Under the pieces are notes generated by a model. It was not told where the DNA came from, made no database searches, and saw only the letters and a program-made list of their open reading frames with translations. This document shows, in pieces, positions 1 to 6,597 of a DNA stretch of 11,812 nt (position 1 is its first letter; each line of letters starts with the position of its first letter). The stretch comes from CAZAGD01 sp049699975. GTDB lineage: Bacteria > Desulfobacterota > SM23-61. Location of the stretch: positions 1-11,812 of the forward strand of contig JBNAWB010000109.1 of assembly GCA_049699975.1 (NCBI GenBank), in the 5' to 3' direction. Both the position numbers and the translations under genes were made by a program.

Positions 1-300
1 ACCCCTGCTTTCATATCTCATTCACTGTTTTTCATAAAACTTTTGACAATATCTTTTTTCTTTATTGGCTCAGCGCCAACTGCCTATTTAATCAGCAACC
101 TGCGTGCCATAAGCAGAAAAGATTTTTTATTATCCTAACTCATTAAAATAATTAATTATTTAAAAATGTTGGGTGAAAATCTAAATTTTATAAGGCCAAT
201 TAAAATCGGAAAAATTGTCGAGCATAGAAAGACCTTATTTTAAAAATTGAATGATTTATTGCAATTAGAAAATGAAGATTAATTCGACATAAATATGGGG

Positions 301-316
301 TCGACAATTTTGTCGA
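301..316. promoter_or_regulatory. Candidate regulator-binding palindrome TCGACAA-TT-TTGTCGA
   Basis: Two perfect 7-bp arms, TCGACAA and TTGTCGA, are separated by two bases. Further half-sites lie at 215-221 (TTGTCGA) and 284-290 (TCGACAT), so the motif is clustered within about 100 bp. The cluster sits about 130 bp upstream of the promoter candidate at 444-474, a position typical of an activator or repressor of the transporter genes. I cannot name the regulator family from the site alone. Confidence 0.4.
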
Positions 317-443
317 AAACACATTTAATAATTTAACAGAAAATTTAATTGCCTATTAATTAAATGATAATGTTCGGCGCATTGATGAAGACTATATTAT
401 GTAGAATCACCAAGAAGCCTATAGAAGTTCAGCCATAAATTAC

Positions 444-474
444 TTGACATCATTTTATCTGGTTGATATATAAT
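444..474 (+). promoter_or_regulatory. Candidate sigma70 promoter for the TAXI-TRAP genes
   Basis: A perfect -35 box, TTGACA (444-449), is followed by a perfect -10 box, TATAAT (469-474), at 19-bp spacing. A weaker TATATA (467-472) is available at the preferred 17-bp spacing. Transcription from here would give a leader of roughly 325 nt before the ATG at 808, and that leader would include the dispersed repeat at 571-703. No better promoter is visible closer to the gene. Confidence 0.5.
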
Positions 475-570
475 TTCAAAAATTAAATCTTATATTTTCA
501 ACAGTAATTTGAAAAACTGATTTGGTCCAGACCGAATCAAAAGAGAAAGTATCCCCTTTAGCGTGGAGAG

Positions 571-703
571 TGTGTCGGGAGTTCTTTTTCAGCATGCCGA
601 GCGACCCTGCTCTTGATGCGGGCGAGCGCGCCCATCTTTTTCATTTCCAGGCATTACGAGATCGCCACAGTCGCTACGCTCCCTCGCGATGCCATTTTGA
701 CAC
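571..703. repeat. Dispersed repeat, copy A (partner at 8680-8812)
   Basis: These 133 bases align without gaps to 8680-8812, with about 29 mismatches by hand count (about 78% identity). The best-conserved core is the segment ACGAGATCGCCAC...GTCGCT.CGCTCCCTCGCGATG near 655-691. The repeat is GC-richer than its surroundings and carries no convincing gene. It resembles the short non-coding interspersed repeats common in many bacterial genomes. It lies between the promoter candidate and the TAXI gene, so it would be part of the mRNA leader. A 64-codon open frame across it (522-716) is judged spurious. Confidence 0.75.
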
Positions 704-807
704 GCCTTCAGGGTGAGGGAGAGGGTAGGAGTGGAGAAAAAGCTACTCCCTCAGAGAAGAGAAAGGGAAAAAATTTTGACAATAATTAAATATTAGGGAG
801 GAGTAAA

Positions 808-1794
808 ATGAAAAAATTGATCATGATAGGAATTATGGTTTGCCTCATTTCCTTTTTGGTACAGGGTGAGGTATTTGCTCAGAAAAAAGTGAAATTGAGT
901 TTCACTTCAGGAGGGGTTGGGGGTGAATGGTATGTGATGTCAGCAGGTATTGCCGATTTGATCAAAGAAAAGGCTCCCTGGATCGAGATCACCGTCCTAC
1001 CTGGTGGCGGAACCCTTAACAATGTCCGCGTCGGAAAGGGAGAAGTTGAATGCGGATGGGGATTGAATCCGTTTGTAGTGGCGTCTATCAAGGGAGAGGA
1101 CCCATACAAAGAAGCGTATCCTGATATCCGCGTTCTTGGAGGAAGCTTCGGCGATACGTATCTGCATTTCATGGCAGCAGAAGATACTAATATTACCAGT
1201 ATTGATAAGATTGTAGAAAAAAAATACCCGATGAAGATCGGAGTTGGCCGAGCTGGAGTCTCTGGGGAATGGGCTTTTCGCAAGTTCATGGAAAAATATT
1301 ACAAAGTTACTTATGCTGATATAAAGGCCTGGGGCGGAACTGTGAGCCTCACTGGCTATCCGGAAATAGCCACTAATTTAAAGGATCGACACCTCGACTT
1401 TGGTTTTATCAATATTGCTCCCCCGGCGGCAGTAATCCAAGAGGCGGCCTTAGGACGAAAACTAACCCTGCTCCCCTTTACGCCAAAGCAATTGGCGTTT
1501 ATGAAAAAAGAGATGGGCTTCAATATCGGGGTTATTAAAAAGGAATCTTATCCTGGCGTGCTCAAAGAAGATATCCCTACTGCTTTCATGGGAACAGTGT
1601 TCATGGTTCATAAAAAGGTTGATCCTGATGTGGCTTATGAAATTACGAAGATCCTTTCTGAAAATGCCTCCCGCCTTCCTAAGATTGCCAAATGTATGGC
1701 TGACTTCAAACCAGAGATCGCGTGGAAAGATATGCCCGCCGAACTTCATCCCGGCGCGGTGCGCTATTATAAAGAAAAAGGCTATTTAAAATAG
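808..1794 (+). CDS. TAXI family TRAP transporter solute-binding protein
   Basis: Periplasmic substrate-binding protein of a TAXI-type tripartite ATP-independent periplasmic (TRAP) transporter; it captures an organic anion and delivers it to the membrane permease. The 328-residue length is normal for the family. Residues 1 to about 25 form a signal peptide (MKK, a hydrophobic core, then VFA-Q as a likely cleavage site). The mature N-terminus has the family pattern FTSGGVGGEWYVMSAGIADLI (written with substitutions of the usual G..GG.YY..G..IA), followed by the PGGGTLNNV segment that lines the ligand pocket. The start is supported by GGAGG at 797-801, six bases before the ATG. The fused permease begins 104 bp downstream on the same strand, as expected for a TAXI operon. 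The ligand cannot be read from sequence; known or proposed TAXI ligands include glutamate, other dicarboxylates and similar organic acids. Confidence 0.93.
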   Translation: MKKLIMIGIMVCLISFLVQGEVFAQKKVKLSFTSGGVGGEWYVMSAGIADLIKEKAPWIEITVLPGGGTLNNVRVGKGEVECGWGLNPFVVASIKGEDPYKEAYPDIRVLGGSFGDTYLHFMAAEDTNITSIDKIVEKKYPMKIGVGRAGVSGEWAFRKFMEKYYKVTYADIKAWGGTVSLTGYPEIATNLKDRHLDFGFINIAPPAAVIQEAALGRKLTLLPFTPKQLAFMKKEMGFNIGVIKKESYPGVLKEDIPTAFMGTVFMVHKKVDPDVAYEITKILSENASRLPKIAKCMADFKPEIAWKDMPAELHPGAVRYYKEKGYLK

Positions 1795-1898
1795 TAGTCT
1801 TTTCCTCTTTATTTGGTAATTCTGAAAAGCGAAAAAATTTTTTATCTCTGGGCCCTTAAAAATTAGCGAAGTTATTCAAAACGCAAAGGAGGGAGAGT

Positions 1899-3784
1899 TT
1901 GCGCCAGCTAAAGGGCTGGGAACAGTATTTAATAACTATATTTGCTGTCTCCGCCGCTATTTTCCACCTTTATACAGCGGCCACAGGAGTTTTGGCCTCT
2001 CGTTATCAACGTGGATTTCATCTCTTCTTTCTTCTTCCCTTAGCCTTTCTACTTTTTCCAGCCTCAAAGAGAGCGCCTCAAGATAGGATTCCTCTTCCAG
2101 ATTGGATCTTAGCTATTCTTTCAGCATTACCATCACTATTTGTGATCATAGAAGCCCAACGCCTCGAAGGACGTTGGGAATTTGTTACCCCTGTTCTTGA
2201 CTCAGAATTGGTTATGGGGATATTTATCGTTATCCTTCTTCTGGAAGGAGTTCGGCGCGCCGTAGCTCCCGCTATGGCTTGGCTGGCCTGCGCGGCTATT
2301 CTTTATCTTTTATTTGGCCATTACTTACCTGGAATCCTTTACCATCGCCCATACAGTCTGCGGGAAGCGATAGAAATTTGTTATTTAGTAGTGGATGATG
2401 GTATTTACGGTAGTTTCACCGGCATATCAGCTGTCTTTGTTGCTCTTTTTGTTATCTTTGGGGCCTTTATTTACGAAATGGGTTTAGGGCAATATTTCAT
2501 CGACCTTGCTGTCCGTCTTGCAGGCAAAAGTACAGGAGGGCCAGCTAAAATCGCCGTTATCTCCAGCGCCTGTTTTGGAACCTTGAGTGGGTCCGCCGCC
2601 GCCAATGTATTTGCCACCGGCACTTTTACCATCCCGATGATGAAACGCATAGGTTACCGACCGCAATTTGCCGGATCCGTTGAAGCAGCAGCATCGACAG
2701 GAGGTCAACTTATGCCACCATCATGGGTGCCGGAGCTTTTCTCATGGCCGAGATTACGCATATTCCTTATCTCTCCATTTGCGTCGCGGCAGCCCTACCA
2801 GCCACTTTATATTTTTTTTCCGTCGGCATGATGGTTCACCTGGAGGCCTTGAAATATAAGCTCCGAGGTCTGGGAGAAATTAATGCTCCACCTCTTTCCA
2901 TTTTGCTCAAAGATTCCTACTTGCTGCTTCCCATCGTGGGCCTTCTCGTCTTAATGATCAAAGGCTACTCCCCCTTCCGCGCCGCCTTTGTGGCCATTCT
3001 AATTTCTGTAGCCATCAGTTTCTTAAAACGTAAAACTTGGATGACGCCCCGAAAAATTGTCTCGGCCTTGGAGCGGGGAGCAAAGGATATGATCATGATT
3101 GCTGGTGCTTGTTCTTGTGCTGGCCTAATTACTAGTGTACTCATGAATACAGGCTTGGGATTAAAATTCAGTACTCTGGTCATTTCTTCCTCGCAAGGAA
3201 TATTCCTGATCGCCGCTATACTCATCATGGTTTCTTCATTGATCTTAGGCATGGGACTTCCCACCACGGCCGCTTATGTCCTCGCGGTTGCCGCCGGTGG
3301 GCCGGCTTTGATTAAAATGGGGGGCGAATTATTGAGCGTCCACCTTTTTGTATTTTACTTCGCCATATTAGCTTGCGTGACTCCGCCGGTTGCGTTAGCT
3401 GCCTATGCTGGGGCTGCTATTGCCAAAACTGATCCTTTGAAAACAGGCTTTGAGGCCTCCAAATTAGTTTTAGCCGGGTATTTGATTCCTTATATGATGC
3501 TTTATAATCCTGGTCTTATGCTGCGGGGTTCTGGGAGCGAGATTCTTATGAGCTTAGCTATGGCTTTTTTAGCGGTCATATTTTTAGCCATGGCCGTTGA
3601 AGGCTATAGCCCTATAGGACCTCTGAATTCCCTCGAACGCCTTCTGGCCCTGGCGGCGTGCGTAATTTTCCCCTTTCCCATCATTTTTGCCCGGTTGACC
3701 TCATTCATTCTGTTTATTATTATTTTCCTAATCTTCATGGCCTATCATTATCTTCGCCAACAAAGAAAACATAGTAATGGCTAA
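1899..3784 (+). pseudogene. TRAP transporter fused permease (DctQ-DctM type), interrupted by a one-base frameshift
   Basis: Membrane permease partner of the TAXI binding protein, powered by an ion gradient. Translation starts at a TTG (1899) preceded by GGAGG (1888-1892, six-base spacing). The first frame gives 274 residues of normal permease, ending in the conserved AAASTGGQLMPP. It then runs out of homology and stops at 2831. The true sequence resumes in the -1 frame as IMGAGAFLMAEITHIPY and continues to the TAA at 3782-3784. Joined at 2720, the product is about 628 residues, the normal size for fused TRAP permeases, with many hydrophobic segments and the late GMGLPTTAAYVLA and CVTPPVALAAYAGA motifs. 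One missing base between 2718 and 2723 explains everything. Either the gene is recently inactivated or this is an assembly/sequencing error; a real programmed frameshift is less likely. Its end overlaps the convergent UGSC gene by four bases. Confidence 0.85.
2712..2725 (+). other. Frameshift point in the TRAP permease
   Basis: The first frame reads ATG CCA CCA TCA TGG; the conserved family motif (MPPIMGAGAF) needs CCA CCA followed by ATC ATG GGT. Re-reading the A at 2720, or adding one base there, restores it. There is no A- or U-rich slippery heptamer. AGGAGG at 2699-2704 resembles an internal Shine-Dalgarno, but it simply encodes part of the conserved STGGQ motif. Confidence 0.8.
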
Positions 3785-5586
3785 TTAATCTTACACTCTC
3801 CTGGACAAGTTAAACCTCTTAAGAGCTTTTCCCAGTTGTCCGGAAGTTTAATGGGTTTGGTGACTGGAGCATTATACATAGTGTAAAATGTCATGGATTT
3901 GTTACGGGTTGGGTCTCCGCATACAAAAATAATAATTTGTCTCGGCCTGGGCACGACAGGGATGGTCATATCTTCTTCTTCGATAACTTTCGGGAACCAA
4001 ACTGGCATTTTCCCTTTTTCGATTACCTGGGAGGGAAGTTTACTTTGGCGAATAAAATCATTATGGGTTTCTTGTTGCCCCTCGTGTGATCCGAAATAAG
4101 ATTCAAAGTCGACTTCCTTAATGGTATAGCGAGCATTTTTCCATATCGCTTCTTTCACCATCTCTTTAGTATATCCTCCTTCAGCGAAGGCCTTAGCCAA
4201 ACCCGGAGTCATAAAGATGGTAAAGACTAACCGAGGTGATTTTTGTTGCCCCACGCTGTGGTTAGGACTACCTGATCGAGCCACATCATAGGCAAGCAAT
4301 TGGGCCAAAGCTTCAAGATTATTTCCAACAGGATACATTTGGTATCCCCATTTTGCCGTCCCCCCCACGGTCACCGTACTAATTGCGGGATCGAAACCCT
4401 CGTCGACATGATAAGGTTTCCATCCTATTTCAGAAAGTATATCTTCATTCTCAGCAAAAACAGGAGGCAATATATATCCAAAAGTTCCCATATATACTTC
4501 TCCTGGCCGATGGCCCGCCAGATTATGGCGCACCAGCCCTAAAGCACGGCCAATGACCGGGTTAGCTCCGCGGGACACAAGCGCCACCCCATTTTCAATG
4601 CCTAATGATTTACAAATGGGGCCATTAACGACGAAAAACATGTTCCATCCGCCCGTACTTCCTAATTGTTCTAAATTATAGAGAGGATCGCCCATAGCCT
4701 CTACGGCAGCTATTAAGATGGGCATATGTTCAGGTCGACACCCAGCCATTACCCCTTGAACAGCGATATTCCACGGGGTCACCCGTACGCCCGCGGGCCG
4801 CAGCACCGCTACTTCTTCTTCCGCAGAAAGGGGCGTGCAAGCTAAAAATTCTTCGATGCGGTCAATCGTCGGCGGGATAATAGCTAAGCCGTCCGTCCAC
4901 CAATTGGCTAAAAAGAAGTCATTTACCTCTTGGAGAGTTCCTCGAAAAATAATTTCCCGGCTTTGGGCCTTATTTGAGGGAAAGCTTTTTTTCTGAATTG
5001 GGAGGGTGAGGGCCTCAATGATATAGTTAACAGTTTTTTCACGAAAATATTTATTGATCGTTGAAGTTGAATCAAGGCTAATCGTACCAGGATATTCAGC
5101 ATAACGCAGATTAGGAATACCCTCAGCCACCCCCGTCCTTTCCACCAGTGGCAAAAAGCTCGTCGCAGCGATGGTGACCGCAGGAATTCCCAATTTTTCA
5201 GCCTCAATGGCTGGCCGCGCCGCGGCCGGCGTGCAAGTTCCTCAACCCCCATTTCCTGTTATTACAGCATCGCACCTCTTCTTTTTTAGTTCTTCTCGCA
5301 ATTTTTTCAGCGTCTCCTCTTTCTGCTCCGGATGAAGAGAAGCGATGGTGACCAGCGGAAATTCACGGTAAGGAATGAATTTAACTGACGGATAGCGTTC
5401 TTTTAATAATCTTTCAATGATAGGAAAAGTCTCATCTCCGCGAAACCCTCCATTCCAAATTTCTCCTATGGTTTTTCCTTCTAAGGTTGGCCATCGGGGA
5501 GCCATGGAAATCATTTCTACTACAGGCTCACCCAACGGACTTACTACTTCATACTCTCTATTCTTTGTTTTTCTTTTGTTTCTCAT
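3781..5586 (-). CDS. UGSC family selenoprotein with in-frame UGA (Sec115)
   Basis: Probable 601-residue selenoprotein read through a TGA at 5242-5244. Start: ATG at 5586, with AAGGAG (5595-5600) eight bases upstream. Residues about 12-200 match the UGSC-like domain: VVSPLGEP, MAPRWPTLEGKTIGEIWNG, FRGDETFP, VKFIPY, then CDAVITGNGG-U-GTCT and AIEAEKLGIPAVTI. The codons before and after the TGA are in one frame, and homology runs straight across it. The only start available for a separate downstream protein is a TTG at 5193, inside the conserved EKLGIP motif and without a ribosome site. The motif here is U-G-T-C (Sec115, Cys118) rather than the eponymous U-G-S-C. Residues about 214-601 form the large C-terminal region usually found with this family (VMAGCRPEHMPIL 279-291, NGPICKSLGI 321-330, CGDPTRN 556-562), of unknown function. 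The protein ends in a CPGEC pair (Cys594, Cys598). The family's reaction is not known to me; a thiol/selenol redox role is inferred. It is the last gene after AOR and the ADP-ribosylglycohydrolase, 32 bp behind the latter. Confidence 0.87.
5210..5230 (-). promoter_or_regulatory. Candidate bacterial SECIS hairpin for Sec115
   Basis: Reading the mRNA, the UGA is followed 15 nt later by a GC-rich hairpin. A six-pair stem GGCCGC/GCGGCC (5222-5227 with 5213-5218) closes a three-base loop, GGC (5219-5221). Two further pairs lie below a C-A mismatch. The loop begins 21 nt after the UGA and has G at its first two positions. This agrees with the published general description of bacterial SECIS elements: a stem of four or more pairs, a small apical loop with a G near its 5' end, and about 16-37 nt from the UGA. 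The folding was done by hand and no energy was calculated. Confidence 0.65.
5242..5244 (-). other. UGA codon predicted to encode selenocysteine (Sec115)
   Basis: TGA on the minus strand, in frame with coding sequence on both sides (5586 to 5245 and 5241 to 3784). It falls at the position of the catalytic-type Sec/Cys in the family motif [U/C]-G-[S/T]-C-T. The hairpin at 5210-5230 supports recoding. No selA, selB, selC or selD gene is present in this window. Confidence 0.83.
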
Positions 5587-5618
5587 TCTATGGGCTCCTT
5601 TTTATTCCCCTATTCCAC

Positions 5619-6512
5619 CTACGAAGTGGAAAATTGGCTTGTCCAGGTGGCAAAAAGATTTTTGGCCAAATTTTCTATGTATTCTCGATTTTCCAAATTG
5701 GCCACCCACCTATGAGGGATATTTTCCACTCCATGCTTAGCGCCGGCAATTGCTCCGCACATGGCTGCTATCGTATCTGTATCCCCACCTAAACTGACGG
5801 CGTAAATTAAAGAGGCCTCGAAAGTAGTATGGGCAAGGAAAGAAAAAATTGCCGTAGGGACAGAATTAAAGGCTTCTATGCCATTTCCTAACTTGCTGAT
5901 TATTTCTTCTTTACTTCCTTTTCTGCTGAGCAAAAATCCACAATCGGTTAATTTTCTTTTATAAATGTCTACCTGGGTGAAATCAATTAATTTATCCAAA
6001 AAATTTTTTTCTTCTTTTAAGGCTAAAGCCACGGCATAAGCCTCTATGGCGGCCCCCTCCATGGCTAAAGGATGAGAATGAGTTATTCTACTTGCCTCAT
6101 AGGCAACTTTTCTTAATTCATCAGGAGAATCACAATAGAGAAGACCAATGGGAGCTACTCTCATTGCTGAGCCGTTTCCATAAGAGCCCCCTGGGAAAAA
6201 TCTCTTATCAATTTCTTCATGCCAATTGGCACCTTGCCTAATACTCCTAAAAATTCGGGGCGGCCCAGACCCATAGCCACGCCATGGTTCTTTCTCGTAA
6301 TTGGCCATAAACCTCTCGGTCATATCTTGGCCGTTGAAACCTCTACAGGCAATTAACGATTCGGCTACACCAATCATCATCGCTGTATCGTCCGTATACC
6401 GGGAACTAATATCTCCCACATCGCCAGGCGCCAAATAGCCTTCCCATCTTGCTCCCAATGAATCACCTATGGCCAGGCCTATTAAGGAGCCTATAAATTT
6501 TGAGGCGGTCAT
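5619..6512 (-). CDS. ADP-ribosylglycohydrolase (ARH/DraG) family protein
   Basis: Predicted cytoplasmic hydrolase that removes ADP-ribose from a modified protein or small molecule using two Mg ions. The 297-residue length and motif order fit the ARH family: GLAIGDSLGARWEG (residues 12-25), the metal-binding TDDT (40-43), GNGSAMRVAPIGLLY (112-126), THSHPLAMEGA (144-154) and the second metal-site motif GGDTDTIAA (242-250). All key aspartates are present, so activity is plausible. The target is unknown; DraG members reactivate nitrogenase reductase, but no nitrogenase gene is visible here. The gene follows AOR by 85 bp and precedes the UGSC gene by 32 bp on the same strand. No good ribosome site precedes the ATG at 6512; a short tandem repeat occupies that position. 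Confidence 0.92.
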   Translation of the reverse strand: MTASKFIGSLIGLAIGDSLGARWEGYLAPGDVGDISSRYTDDTAMMIGVAESLIACRGFNGQDMTERFMANYEKEPWRGYGSGPPRIFRSIRQGANWHEEIDKRFFPGGSYGNGSAMRVAPIGLLYCDSPDELRKVAYEASRITHSHPLAMEGAAIEAYAVALALKEEKNFLDKLIDFTQVDIYKRKLTDCGFLLSRKGSKEEIISKLGNGIEAFNSVPTAIFSFLAHTTFEASLIYAVSLGGDTDTIAAMCGAIAGAKHGVENIPHRWVANLENREYIENLAKNLFATWTSQFSTS

Positions 6513-6520
6513 TTTTGGTT

Positions 6521-6550
6521 TATCTGGTTTTATCTGGTCTTTCTGGTTTC
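6521..6550. repeat. Short imperfect tandem repeat (TATCTGGTTT-like, about 10 bp)
   Basis: TATCTGGTTT (6521-6530) and TATCTGGTCT (6531-6540) are followed by a degenerate third unit, TTCTGGTTTC (6541-6550). The array ends 8 bp before the start codon of the ADP-ribosylglycohydrolase gene on the minus strand, where a ribosome-binding site would normally lie. It looks like a slipped-strand microrepeat. Confidence 0.5.
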
Positions 6551-6597
6551 TTTAGTTTAGAAAATAACGGCAAAAAAAGCAAAAGAACAGTTATATT

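Larger units (their letters stand above)
1..521. other. AT-rich non-coding region upstream of the TAXI-TRAP genes
   Basis: No reading frame here looks like a real protein and no RNA gene is recognisable. The stretch is very AT-rich, with runs such as ATTAATTATT near 150-160. It contains several copies of a TTGTCGA half-site (215-221, 284-290 with one mismatch, and a palindrome at 301-316) and a strong promoter candidate at 444-474. These are annotated separately. It most likely acts as the regulatory region of the transporter genes that begin at 808. The tail of whatever gene lies to the left is not visible. Confidence 0.6.

Noticed and set aside
522..716. 64-codon open frame on the + strand
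   Set aside because: It starts at a non-ATG codon without a ribosome site and lies mostly within the dispersed repeat (571-703), which recurs in non-coding DNA at 8680-8812. The composition is not protein-like.
711..729. GGGTGAGGGAGAGGGTAGG as a G-quadruplex
   Set aside because: Only three runs of three G plus one GG. It resembles simple G-rich repeat sequence, and no regulatory context supports it.
776..804. TTGACA at 776-781 as a -35 box for the TAXI gene
   Set aside because: The matching -10 position would fall on the Shine-Dalgarno at 797-803, leaving no room for a transcript start before the ATG.
2699..2725. Programmed -1 frameshift as the default reading of the permease
   Set aside because: No slippery heptamer is present, and the internal AGGAGG is explained by the conserved STGGQ codons. 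A one-base loss or sequencing error is simpler.
3781..5193. Separate 470-aa protein starting at the TTG at 5193
   Set aside because: The TTG is Leu132 inside the conserved EKLGIP motif, has no ribosome-binding site, and the frame is continuous with the upstream part except for one TGA. It is the C-terminal part of the selenoprotein.
4923..5252. 109-codon open frame overlapping the selenoprotein on the minus strand
   Set aside because: Shadow frame: the family-conserved sequence lies in the selenoprotein frame over this whole stretch.
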